DNA of 64,000 nucleotides from Aureimonas altamirensis (GTDB lineage Bacteria; Pseudomonadota; Alphaproteobacteria; Rhizobiales; Rhizobiaceae), in the NCBI RefSeq assembly GCF_023702225.1, contig NZ_JAMQCO010000007.1, positions 1-64,000 on the forward strand, in the 5' to 3' direction. Both the position numbers and the translations under genes were made by a program. Position 1 is the first letter of the stretch; each line of letters begins with the position of its first letter. Below the pieces are notes generated by a model that was not told the origin of the DNA, did not search any database, and saw only the letters and a program-made list of their open reading frames with translations. Shown here piece after piece: positions 1 through 9,393 of this stretch.

Positions 1-3000
1 CAAGATAGGTTGCGTTCCGAACTTCGCCGCCGACCATGATCTGCAGGGTCGGCGTGCCGCCGACAGTTGAAACGAGCACCTTCTCGTTGAAGGTCACTTC
101 GATGGTGGCGGTATCGTCGGCATTGAGGATGTTGTTCTGCCGGCCGGTCTGGCCGGACATGGCGACGGACACGATCGCGGGAGGCGCCGTATCCACGACA
201 TACCCGATATCGTCCGATACGGCGGGATGGTCGAGCACGGCGGACGTTCCGCCGAGGTCGCGGATGGTGCTGCTGTTCAGAGCCAGGCTATTGGCGTCGA
301 TCGAGATGCCGTCCGCATCGTTATCGCCGTCCGCAACGGTGTAACGGAACTGGATCTTGCCGGTGCCACTGCCACCGACATAGCTGGCCTCGCGATAGGC
401 GGCGCCGACTTTGATCCTGAGTGTCGGGGATCCCGACGCGGTCGCGACTACGATCGTTTCACTGAACGTGACGTCGATGGTGACGGTATCGCCGACACCG
501 AGAATGCCGTTCTGCGCTCCCAGTTGTCCGCTTATCGCGACCGACGAGATGACGGGTGACGTCGTATCGACGATATACTGGCCGTTGTCCGCAACGCTGC
601 CGTGCTCCAGAACAGCATCGTTTCCGGCCCGGTCCTGGATGGCGCCGACCGGTGCTTCTATCGCTCCGGCATCGACCGAGACGCCGTTGGCGTCGACATC
701 GTCCGGCTGGACGACATATCGAAACTGCAGTTTCGTCGTATCGGATCCCGACACGTAGACGGCGTTGCGTGCCGCATCGCCAATCATGACGGTAAGTTGC
801 GGAAGGCCGCCGTCAATGTCGACGACCACATTCTCCGAGAACGTAACTTCGAAGAGGACGGCGTCGCCTGCATTCAAGATTCCGTTCTGAGCGCCGGTCT
901 GCCCCAGGATCGCCACGGCCGCCACGGCCGCCGGAGTGGTATCGACCTTGTAAGCTGCATTGTGGGCCACGGCCCCGCTCGCCAGCACCGCATCATTGCC
1001 TGCGGCGTCGATGATTGCAGATCCGTTCAGCTTCAAGGCGTCTGCAGGGATGGATATCCCGCTGGCGTCGTCATCGCCGGTCTGAATCGTATAGGTGAAG
1101 GTCAGGGTGTTTCCGCCGGAGCCGCCCGCATAGGAGGCCTCGCGTGAAACTCCCCCGATGTTCAGCAGCAGGCCCGGCTCGCCGGCACCGAAATTGACCG
1201 TCACGTTTTCGCTGAAACTGACGGTCACGGTAACCTGATCGTTCCTGCTCAGGAACCCGGACGAGAGGCCGACCGCATCGGTGATCGCGACCGTGGTCAC
1301 CGTCGGGGCCGTCGTATCGACGCCATAGTTCCGGTTGTCGGAAACGGCAGCATGGGTGAGCGTGGCCGCGTTACCGGCAAGGTCCTCGATCAGCGCGCCT
1401 TCGAGTTGCACGGCATTCGCCGGCACCGAGATACCGTTGATGTCGGTGTCGCCGGGCTGGACCGTGTAGGCGAAGATCAGTTCATTCAGCCCGGATCCCG
1501 AACGGTAGGTCGCATAGCGTTCGACCGCACCCACGAGAATCTTGAGGCGAGGCGTACCGCCAGCGGGATCCACCGTTACCGCCTCGTCGAAACTGACTTT
1601 CAGAAGGACGTTGTCACCGGCCTTCAAAAGCTCGCCGTCCATGCCCTCGGTTCCGCTGAAAGCGACCGTGGTGATTGCGGCAGAGGTCGTGTCGACCCGA
1701 TAGTCCACGGCATCCGAAACCGCCGAGTGATGCAGAGGAGCCGTGTTTCCGGCGATATCCGTTATATGGCCGCCATTGAGGTTCAGGGCGTCCGCACCGA
1801 AAGCTATCCCGTCGCCATCCGTATCGCCGGCCTGGACATGGTAGGTGAACTGCAGAACGTTCGTGCCAGACCCCGAACTGTAGGTGGCCACGCGAACGCC
1901 GCCACCGACCTGCAGGTTCAGCGTCGGAATGCCGTTGACCGTGTCCACGAGGACCGCCTCGGTGAACGTCACCGATACCGTCACCACGTCGCCGGCGTTC
2001 AGGATGCCGTTGCGGATGCCCTGCCCGCCCGTCACCGCGATCGTATCGACTTCCGGTGCCGTCGTGTCCACGCGGTAGTCGGCACTGCCCGCCAACGCAC
2101 CATGCGCCAGGGACACGGGATTACCGGCCAGGTCCAGGATGATGCCGTCGTTCAGGGCGAGAGCCCCGGTATCGATCGAGATGCCGTCCGCGTCGTTGTC
2201 GCCGGCGGCTACCGTATAGCGGAAGTTGAGCTTCGTCGTTCCGGAACCGGATACGTAGACGGCCTCGCGCACCTGCCCGCCCACGTTCACGGCCAGGGTC
2301 GGCGTACCGGCGCCCGTATCCACCGTCACGATCTCGTTGAACGAGACTTCGAGCGTAACGCTTCCGCCTGCCTTGAGCAGGCCTTCATGCGCGCCGCTCT
2401 GCCCGGCAAAGGCCAGGCCGGAAATCGTCGCCTCGGCCGTATCGACGCGATAGTCCGGGTTCGCGGCCACCTCCGGATGCGTCAGCGGCGCGGCGTTGCC
2501 GGCAACGTCGACGATCGTGGCGCCGTGAAGAACGATCGCATCCGCCGGGATCGCGATGCCGGTTGCATCGTTGTCGCCGTTCTGCACCGTATAATGGAAC
2601 GTCAGCACGTCGCTGCCCGAACCGGCGGCATAGACCGCCTCGCGCTGCTGCCCGCCAATCAGGATCTTCAACGCCGGCGCGCCGCTCGTGACGTCAACGA
2701 AGACCTTCTCGCTGAACGAAACCGTCAGCGTCAATGCGTCACCCGCATTCAGAAGCCCGTTCAGCCGACCGCTCGCCGAGCTCACCACGACCGAGCCGAT
2801 CGCCGGGCTCGTCGTGTCTACGCTATAGGTGGCGTCGTCCTCAAGCGCATCGTGCGAAAGCTGCGCAGCGTTCCCGGCCGTATCGATGATCGAGCCGCCG
2901 TTCAACTCCAGCGCGTTGCCGTCCAGCGACACGCCACTCGCATCGTTGTCCCCCGCCGCGACCGTATACGCGAAAACCAGATCGCTCGTGCCCGATCCCG

Positions 3001-6000
3001 AACGATAGACCGCATGGCGCTGCGCGCTACCCACCTTGACCTTCAGCCACGGCGTTCCGCCGGTCGTGTCAACTTCCACGACCTCGTCGAACCGCACCGT
3101 GAACAGCACTACGCCACCAGCCTTCAGCGCCGTGCCCGTCTGCCCTTCCGTGCCGCCGAACTCGACAGACGTGATCGCCGCATGCGTGGTGTCGACCCGG
3201 TAGTCCGACGCATCCGCAACCGCCGGATGCGCCGCAACGACGTCGTTGCCCGCAGCATCCCGAATCGTGCTGTTGCCAAGGCTCAGCGCATTCACCGGGA
3301 CCGCTATCCCGTCGCCATCCGTATCGCCGGCCTGGACATGGTAGGTGAACTGCAGAACGTTCGTGCCAGACCCCGAACTGTAGGTGGCGTTGCGCTCCTG
3401 GCCACCGATGCTCAGTTTCAGGAAGGGTGGAACGTTGCCTTCCGCAACCGTGACGATCTCGCTGAAGGTGACCGAAAGGACCACCTGGTCGCCTTCGTTG
3501 AGAATGCCGCTGCGGGCACCCGTCGCGCTCGAGAAGACGACGGAAGAGACAGTCGGCGCCTGGGTATCGACCTTGTAGGCAGGGTTGTCGCCGACGGGTG
3601 AATGCGCCAGGACGGCATCATTGCCGGCAAGATCTCGGATCGTCGCTCCGCTTGCCGACAAGCCGTTGGCGACGATCGCGACCCCGTTGGCATCATTGTC
3701 GCCGGCCGCAATCGTATAACGGAACTGTAGCGCGCTGGAGCCAGAACCCGCTACGTAGGTGGCCAGACGCTCCGTCGTGCCGACGAGCAGTTTCAGCGTC
3801 GGCGTGCCGCCGTTGACGGTTACCGCCTGGTCGAAGGTAACGCTGACGGTAACCGTATCGCCGACGTTCAATGTGTCGTTCTGACCGCCGGTCTGCGCGG
3901 TGACCGCCAGTGCGGAAACCAGCGGCGGAACCGTATCCACCCTGTAGGATGGATTGTCGGCGTCTCCGGTAAAGGCCACTCCCGGGGCGTTGCCTGCCTG
4001 GTCCTCGATCGAGCCCGCAGGCACGACCAGCCCGTTGCTCACGACGGAGATGCCATCCTGGTCGTTGTCGCCGCCGACGATCGTGTAGCGGAAGGTCAGG
4101 TTGTCGGTGCCCGTACCGGACAGGTAGACGGCTTCACGCTGCACGCTGCCGATCAGGATCTTCAGGCTGGGGGTGCCGGCTGCGGTCGAAACCTGGACGA
4201 CCTTGCTGAAACGGACGCTGAAATCGACGGTGTCGCCGACCGTTAGAAGCCCGTTCTCGATCCCGCCGGCGGTCGCGATCGACGCGGAGTAGACCAACGG
4301 GACGGTCGTATCGACCTTGTAGTGGCTGTCGTCGCCGAGCGCGGCATGGGTCAGAGATGCGGCGGTGCCGCCGATGTCGGTTATCTTGCCATTATTCGTG
4401 ACGAGGGCGTTTGCGGAAACGGAAATCCCGTTTGCGTCAGTATCGCCCGACTGGATCGCATAGGTGAAAAGCAGCGTATTCGAATTCGTACCGCTGACAT
4501 AGGAAGCGTTTCTTGTCGTTTCGCCGACGGTGATGCGCAAGCGCGGTACGCCTGCGCTTGTATCGACGAGCACCGTTTCCGAGAAGGTAACCGCGAAGGT
4601 GACGGAGTCCCCGACCGACAGAAAATCGTTCTTCAGACCGACAGCGCTTTGGATAGCGACATTGGTGATCGACGGCGCCGTCGTATCGACCTTGTAGGCA
4701 GCGTTGTCGCTGACCGCTCCGTAAGACAGGATCGCGGCGTTTCCGGCCGTATCCCGTATCGTCGCTCCAGCCAGGGAGATGCTGTTGCCCGGCAATGAGA
4801 TGCCGTTTCCATCCGTATCGCCGGCCTGCACGGTATAGTCGAAACGCAGGGTGGTGGTGCTGGATCCGCCGGAGTAAACGGCGTCGCGCTCGATGTCGCC
4901 GATCTTGATGCGAACCGTCGGCAAGCCGCTTTGCGTGTTCACGGTCACCGCTTCGGTGAACGACACGCCGACCGTCACACGGTCGCCTGCATTCAGGGTG
5001 CTGTTCTGAATATTGGTCGCACTGAGGATAGCGACCGAAGCCACCGTCGGGACGCTCGTATCGACCTTGTAGTTGTAGTTGTTTCCAACCGCCGCATGAA
5101 GCAGATTTGCATTCGTGCCGCCGAGATCGGTAATCACGCCGCTGTTGAGCGTGATGCTGTCCGCAAGGATGGACAGGCCGTCATTGTCATCGTCGCCGGC
5201 TGCGATCGTGTATTCGAACTTCAGCTTGTTTGTTCCCGAGCCGGAAACGTAATGCGCCTGCCTCTCGCCGGCGTCCGTCCGGATGCGCATGGTCGGCACG
5301 CCGTTGGACGTATCGACATAGACCAACTCGCTGAAGCTGGCGGTCAGCGTCACCACGGAACCAAGCGACACCCAACCGTTTGCGGCGCCGATTGCGGAGG
5401 TGACGGCGACCGAGGTGACCGTCGGTGCGGTCGTATCGGCCATGTAGCCGGGGTTGTCGGCCAGCGCGGCATGGGACAGGACGGCATTGTTGCCGGCGAT
5501 GTCTACGATCCGGCCGCTATTGAGGGCCAGGCCATTGGCCGGCACGGAAACACCGTTGATATCCTCGTCGCCCGCGCGGACGGTATAGGCGAACGTCAGT
5601 TCGCTCGACCCGCTGCCGGACACGTAGACGGCTTCCCTGCGTACGCTGCCGACCATGAGCCCGATAGACGGCCTCCCGCCGGAGACGTCCACGAAGACGG
5701 TCTCGCCGAACGTCGCCTTAACGATCAGCGAGTCGTTGACGTTGACGATGCCGTTCAGGGTTCCAACGGCGGACAACGCGATATTCGTGACGGCCGGCGC
5801 AGTCGTATCGACCCGGAACGCGGAATCGTCCGCCTGTCCCGAAACGGCGGTGACGGCATCGTTTCCTGCCATGTCACGGATGGCGCCCGGCGCGGCGACC
5901 AAGCCGTTCTCGACGATGGAAATGCCGTCGAGATCGGTTTCACCGGCGGCGATCACATAGGCAAAGCGGATGGTGTCGCTGCCCGAGCCGCTGACATACG

Positions 6001-9000
6001 CAGCCTCACGCTCCGTGCCGCCCACGCGGATCTTGAGCGTCGGGGCGCCGGCAGCATTATCGATGACCACGGTCTTGGTGAAAGATACGGTGAACGAGAC
6101 CGTATCGCCGGCGTTCAGAAAATCGTCGACAGCACCGGTTGCCTCGAGGATCGCCGCACCCGTCGCCACGGGTGCCGTCGTGTCGACGAGGTATTGGGGC
6201 TGTTCGAGTATTGGATCATGCGTAAGGTTCGCATTCGTCCCCGCACGATCCGTGACGGAGCCGGGAGCTGCCACCAGGCTGCCGCCATCGACCGAGATAC
6301 CGCCGAGGTCGCTATCGCCGGCGGCGATCGTCAGGCGGAACAGGAGAACGGTCGAGCCGCTGCCGGAGACGTATTCGGCATTGCGCAGCTGGCCGCCGAC
6401 ATTGACCTTGAGCACAGGAGCGCCGACCGCCCCGTCCACGAAGACTGCCTCGCTGAAAGTCGCGGCGAAGGTAACCGTATCGCCGGCATTCAGGAAACCG
6501 TTTTGGCGTCCGGTCTGCCCGGAGATCGAAAGCGAGGATATGGTGGGCGCGGTGGTATCGACGACGAGACCGGAATCCGCTGCAAGCGAAGAATGCAGCA
6601 GCGAAGCATTGTTACCGGCAACGTCGACAATGGTGGCGCCATCCAGGGCGATCGCGTTCGCGTCCACCGAAATGCCGTCGAGATCGACGTCACCCGCGGC
6701 GATCGTGTAGGCGAACGAAAGTTTGCTCGTTCCGCTTCCGCTCACATATGAGGCGCGGCGAATGTCGTTGCCGACACGCAGATTGACGGTGGGTAGGCCG
6801 GCAACGGTGACAGCCTCGTTGAATGTCACGTCGAAGGTGACGACATCGCCCTCGTTGAGAATGCCGCCATGTGCGCCGGTTGGTGGGGCGAAGGCGACGG
6901 AGGCAATAGATGGAGATGTGGTGTCGACCTTGAAGGACGCGTTGTCGCCGGCCCCGGTATGGACCATATTGGCGTCGTTTCCGGCCGCGTCCCGGATGCT
7001 GCCGCCGTTCTTGACGAGGCTGCCGCCGTCGACGGAGACCCCGTCGGCGTCGATGTCCCCCGCTGCCACTGTGTAGACGAAGACGAGACGGTCACTACCG
7101 GACCCGCTCGAATAGTTCGCGCTCCGGCTCTGTGTGCCCACCTTGACGATCAAAGCAGGCGTGCCCGTTACGGTTACCGCTTCGCTGAAAAGCACTTCGA
7201 AGGAAAGCGTGTCGCCGGCGTTCAGATAGGTTCCGAGGGCACCCGTCTGGCCGGTCGCGGCAACTGAAACGATCGCCGGAACGGCGGTGTCCACCCCGTA
7301 GGAGGGGTCATCGGCGACAGCGCCATGGGTGAGCGTAGCGGCGGTTCCTGCCGCGTCCCCGATGCTGCCCCCTGCAAGGTTCACCGTTCCGGCATCGACG
7401 GAGATGCCGTTCGCATCGCCGTCACCGGCTGCGATCGTATAGCGGAACTGGAGCTTGTTGGTCCCGGAGCCCCCGACATAGACGGCATTCCGGGTTGTGG
7501 CGCCGACCCTGATCGCAATCGAAGGCGTACCCGTTACGATGACGCTTTCGCTGAACGTCGCTTCCAGGGTTACCGTATCGCCCGTGTTCAGAAGATTGTT
7601 CTGGGCGCCGGTCTGCCCTGCGATGGCGAGCGAGGAGAGGATGGGGGCGACGGCGTCGACCTTATAGTTTGTGTCGGCAGCAATACCGGCATGCGACAGC
7701 AGGGCATCGTTGCCCGCCGCGTCCTGCAGGGTTCCGCCACCCAGCACAAGGTTGCCCGCGTCGACGGAAATCCCGTCCGCGTCCGTATCACCGGCGACGA
7801 CGGTGTAGCGGAAACTCAGCTTCGACGTACCGGAACCCGATACATAGACTGCATCACGGTCCTGCGTACCGACCTTGATGCGCAGGTTGGGCACGCCGGT
7901 GACGAACACGGCCTCGCTGAAAGAAACTTCCAGCGTCACCGTATCGTCGGCGTTGAGCGTATGATTGATCGCGCCGGTTTGTCCGATGATCGCGACCGAG
8001 GCAATGGACGGCGCGCTCGTGTCGACCTTGAAGCTCGTATTGTCGGTTAAAGCCGAATGTTTCAGGCCCGCCGCCGCTCCGCTTCGGTCTACCGTAACGG
8101 AGCCACCATGGAGGTCGATCGCGTTCTCGGTAACGGAAATGCCGTTGGCGTCCGTATCGCCGGCGGCGATCACATACTTGAATCGCAGCGTCGTGCCGGT
8201 GGAGGACGCAGCGTCGTAATCGGCGAACTTCGTCTGTCCGCCGACGTTGATCGCCAACCTCGGCGTTCCCCCGGTCGTGTCTACCGTGACCGCGCTTTTC
8301 ATCGCAACGTCGAAGACGACGATATCGCCGGCGTTGGCGGTACCGTTGGCAAGGCCCGAGCTCTGCCCGCCACTGAATGTGACCGACGAAACGTCCGAGA
8401 GAAATGGCGTCGTCGTGGCGGATTCGTAGCCGGTGATCGCACTTATGGCGACGTTGGCATCCGTACGAAGAGCATTATTGATATTCTGCGTAAGTACCGC
8501 ACCGTCTGCAAAGACGAGTTTGTCGCGCGATTGCGTGGAAACGCCGTTGCCGACCGTGACGATCTCCGTACGACCACCGATACTGCGGGTGAACTGGATG
8601 GCGCCGGACACCGCGGTCGTGCTCTTGGCGTAGTCCGACCAGTTTCCTGTGAAATAGATGATGTCTTCGCCGCCGAGGAGACCGCGGGCGTCGACCACCG
8701 AGCCGGCCTTGATATAGACCTTGTCGACCCCGCCGGTGCCAGTGAATTGGGTTTCTTGGCCCGGGGTTGACATGGCGAAAACTGCGCCGGGACCCGTGCT
8801 GGACGCCCTGACGTTAGTTATACTGCCGCTGTCCGTGGGAACGACGATACTCTCGTTCGTCAATGAGGCATTGTAGCCTGTGACTGTCGAGATCGCGACA
8901 TTCGGGTTCGCCCGGACGGCGGTATTGACGTTCTGCGTCAGAGCGGCACCATCCGCGAAGACGAGAAGGTCACGGGTCAGGGTTGCAACGCCGTTGCCGA

Positions 9001-9301
9001 CGATGACCCTTTCCGTCAACCCAGCCGAGCTGTCGACATATGTGAAGACGATTCCCCCGGGAACCGAACTTGTATCCTTGGCGTAGTCGGACCAGGCATG
9101 GGTGAAGACGATGACGTCTTCCCCACCACCCAACCCGCGCGCGTCCAGCTCGACCCCGGGAGCGGAGTAGACGATGTTGCTTGCGGTCGACCCAGTGACG
9201 ACGACGCTTTGTCCGACGAGTTCATATTCTCGGCCAGGTGTCCGCAGATCAAGAACGTCTTGGTTGGAGCCCTTGATCAGATAGCTTAGAATTACAGACA
9301 T
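1..9301 (-). CDS. Giant tandem-repeat surface protein (SwmB/Ig-like repeats), 3' end outside window
   Basis: The frame is open without a stop from ATG at 9301 to the left edge (3,100 complete codons), so the C-terminus is missing. GAGG lies about 7 nt before the ATG. No Sec signal peptide is visible. Residues about 20-300 hold two related modules 151 residues apart, sharing LDARGLGGGEDVI-like and RDLLVFADGA-like segments. From about residue 305 on, the protein is a string of 122-125-residue repeats (at least 22 plus a partial one). Each has an N-A-G-D-T-V opening, an F-S-E-x-V strand, a Y-x-S-G-S-G turn, an A-G-D-T-D-A-D-G-I loop resembling a calcium-binding DxDxDG loop, and a D-A-A-G-N segment. 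This matches the SwmB/Ig-like repeats of large type I-secreted adhesins. It lies 92 bp downstream of another giant protein in the same direction, probably in one operon. A role in adhesion or biofilm is inferred. Confidence 0.85.
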   Translation of the reverse strand, partial: MSVILSYLIKGSNQDVLDLRTPGREYELVGQSVVVTGSTASNIVYSAPGVELDARGLGGGEDVIVFTHAWSDYAKDTSSVPGGIVFTYVDSSAGLTERVIVGNGVATLTRDLLVFADGAALTQNVNTAVRANPNVAISTVTGYNASLTNESIVVPTDSGSITNVRASSTGPGAVFAMSTPGQETQFTGTGGVDKVYIKAGSVVDARGLLGGEDIIYFTGNWSDYAKSTTAVSGAIQFTRSIGGRTEIVTVGNGVSTQSRDKLVFADGAVLTQNINNALRTDANVAISAITGYESATTTPFLSDVSSVTFSGGQSSGLANGTANAGDIVVFDVAMKSAVTVDTTGGTPRLAINVGGQTKFADYDAASSTGTTLRFKYVIAAGDTDANGISVTENAIDLHGGSVTVDRSGAAAGLKHSALTDNTSFKVDTSAPSIASVAIIGQTGAINHTLNADDTVTLEVSFSEAVFVTGVPNLRIKVGTQDRDAVYVSGSGTSKLSFRYTVVAGDTDADGISVDAGNLVLGGGTLQDAAGNDALLSHAGIAADTNYKVDAVAPILSSLAIAGQTGAQNNLLNTGDTVTLEATFSESVIVTGTPSIAIRVGATTRNAVYVGGSGTNKLQFRYTIAAGDGDANGISVDAGTVNLAGGSIGDAAGTAATLTHGAVADDPSYGVDTAVPAIVSVAATGQTGALGTYLNAGDTLSFEVLFSEAVTVTGTPALIVKVGTQSRSANYSSGSGSDRLVFVYTVAAGDIDADGVSVDGGSLVKNGGSIRDAAGNDANMVHTGAGDNASFKVDTTSPSIASVAFAPPTGAHGGILNEGDVVTFDVTFNEAVTVAGLPTVNLRVGNDIRRASYVSGSGTSKLSFAYTIAAGDVDLDGISVDANAIALDGATIVDVAGNNASLLHSSLAADSGLVVDTTAPTISSLSISGQTGRQNGFLNAGDTVTFAATFSEAVFVDGAVGAPVLKVNVGGQLRNAEYVSGSGSTVLLFRLTIAAGDSDLGGISVDGGSLVAAPGSVTDRAGTNANLTHDPILEQPQYLVDTTAPVATGAAILEATGAVDDFLNAGDTVSFTVSFTKTVVIDNAAGAPTLKIRVGGTEREAAYVSGSGSDTIRFAYVIAAGETDLDGISIVENGLVAAPGAIRDMAGNDAVTAVSGQADDSAFRVDTTAPAVTNIALSAVGTLNGIVNVNDSLIVKATFGETVFVDVSGGRPSIGLMVGSVRREAVYVSGSGSSELTFAYTVRAGDEDINGVSVPANGLALNSGRIVDIAGNNAVLSHAALADNPGYMADTTAPTVTSVAVTSAIGAANGWVSLGSVVTLTASFSELVYVDTSNGVPTMRIRTDAGERQAHYVSGSGTNKLKFEYTIAAGDDDNDGLSILADSITLNSGVITDLGGTNANLLHAAVGNNYNYKVDTSVPTVASVAILSATNIQNSTLNAGDRVTVGVSFTEAVTVNTQSGLPTVRIKIGDIERDAVYSGGSSTTTLRFDYTVQAGDTDGNGISLPGNSISLAGATIRDTAGNAAILSYGAVSDNAAYKVDTTAPSITNVAIQSAVGLKNDFLSVGDSVTFAVTFSETVLVDTSAGVPRLRITVGETTRNASYVSGTNSNTLLFTYAIQSGDTDANGISVSANALVTNNGKITDIGGTAASLTHAALGDDSHYKVDTTVPLVYSASIATAGGIENGLLTVGDTVDFSVRFSKVVQVSTAAGTPSLKILIGSVQREAVYLSGTGTDNLTFRYTIVGGDNDQDGISVVSNGLVVPAGSIEDQAGNAPGVAFTGDADNPSYRVDTVPPLVSALAVTAQTGGQNDTLNVGDTVTVSVTFDQAVTVNGGTPTLKLLVGTTERLATYVAGSGSSALQFRYTIAAGDNDANGVAIVANGLSASGATIRDLAGNDAVLAHSPVGDNPAYKVDTQAPTVSSVVFSSATGARSGILNEGDQVVLSVTFSEIVTVAEGNVPPFLKLSIGGQERNATYSSGSGTNVLQFTYHVQAGDTDGDGIAVPVNALSLGNSTIRDAAGNDVVAAHPAVADASDYRVDTTHAAITSVEFGGTEGQTGTALKAGGVVLFTVRFDEVVEVDTTGGTPWLKVKVGSAQRHAVYRSGSGTSDLVFAYTVAAGDNDASGVSLDGNALELNGGSIIDTAGNAAQLSHDALEDDATYSVDTTSPAIGSVVVSSASGRLNGLLNAGDALTLTVSFSEKVFVDVTSGAPALKILIGGQQREAVYAAGSGSDVLTFHYTVQNGDNDATGIAIPADAIVLHGATIVDVAGNAAPLTHPEVAANPDYRVDTAEATISGLAFAGQSGAHEGLLKAGGSVTLEVSFNEIVTVDTGAGTPTLAVNVGGQVREAVYVSGSGTTKLNFRYTVAAGDNDADGISIDTGALALNDGIILDLAGNPVSLAHGALAGSADYRVDTTAPEVDTIAVTGGQGIRNGILNAGDVVTVSVTFTEAVLVDTVNGIPTLNLQVGGGVRVATYSSGSGTNVLQFTYHVQAGDTDGDGIAFGADALNLNGGHITDIAGNTAPLHHSAVSDAVDYRVDTTSAAITTVAFSGTEGMDGELLKAGDNVLLKVSFDEAVTVDPAGGTPRLKILVGAVERYATYRSGSGLNELIFAYTVQPGDTDINGISVPANAVQLEGALIEDLAGNAATLTHAAVSDNRNYGVDTTAPTVTTVAITDAVGLSSGFLSRNDQVTVTVSFSENVTVNFGAGEPGLLLNIGGVSREASYAGGSGGNTLTFTYTIQTGDDDASGISIPADALKLNGSAIIDAAGNDAVLASGAVAHNAAYKVDTTPAAVAAVAILGQTGAQNGILNAGDAVLFEVTFSENVVVDIDGGLPQLTVMIGDAARNAVYVSGSDTTKLQFRYVVQPDDVDANGVSVDAGAIEAPVGAIQDRAGNDAVLEHGSVADNGQYIVDTTSPVISSVAISGQLGAQNGILGVGDTVTIDVTFSETIVVATASGSPTLRIKVGAAYREASYVGGSGTGKIQFRYTVADGDNDADGISIDANSLALNSSTIRDLGGTSAVLDHPAVSDDIGYVVDTAPPAIVSVAMSGQTGRQNNILNADDTATIEVTFNEKVLVSTVGGTPTLQIMVGGEVRNATYL
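1803..1888 (-). repeat. 86-bp perfect repeat, copy 1 (copy 2 at 3303-3388)
   Basis: Bases 1803-1888 are identical to 3303-3388, an offset of exactly 1,500 bp or four 375-bp units. The patch encodes the segment around the Y-x-S-G-S-G-T-N turn and the A-G-D-T-D-G-D-G-I loop. Flanking sequence in the same units diverges normally, which suggests a recent gene-conversion tract. Confidence 0.95.
3303..3388 (-). repeat. 86-bp perfect repeat, copy 2 (copy 1 at 1803-1888)
   Basis: This is the second copy of the identical tract at 1803-1888, at the same phase of the repeat unit. Confidence 0.95.
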
Positions 9302-9393
9302 CGAACAACCTCAAGAGATCGACATTTACAAAAATGACGACTTACAAATCCGTTTTTTAGAAACAATGCGATGTTATTGGACTGAAATCGGTG

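Larger units (their letters stand above)
191..8020 (-). repeat. Tandem coding repeat array, 21 complete 366-375-bp units
   Basis: Using the recurrent K-V-D / V-D-T codons at the unit border as a marker (top-strand GTCGAC or ATCGAC), borders fall at 8021, 7655, 7289, 6923, 6557, 6182, 5807, 5435, 5060, 4685, 4310, 3935, 3566, 3191, 2816, 2441, 2066, 1691, 1316, 941, 566 and 191. The four promoter-proximal units are 366 bp. Fifteen of the rest are exactly 375 bp, with one of 372 and one of 369. All are multiples of three. The 366/375 difference is a three-residue insertion in the loop after the F-S-E-x-V strand (T-G-x-P in short units, S-x-G-G-x-P in long ones). Confidence 0.9.

Noticed and set aside
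1352-3601. 749-codon open frame on the plus strand, and a similar 606-codon one at 4931-6751
   Set aside because: They are antisense to the giant repeat gene. Because the repeat unit is a multiple of three and GC-rich, an antisense frame stays open over many units. The translations are Arg/Asp/His-rich and resemble no protein.
191-8020. Regular spaced repeats considered as CRISPR or intergenic satellite
   Set aside because: Units are 366-375 bp, fully coding in one frame and diverged mostly at synonymous-like positions; there are no short identical repeats with unique spacers.
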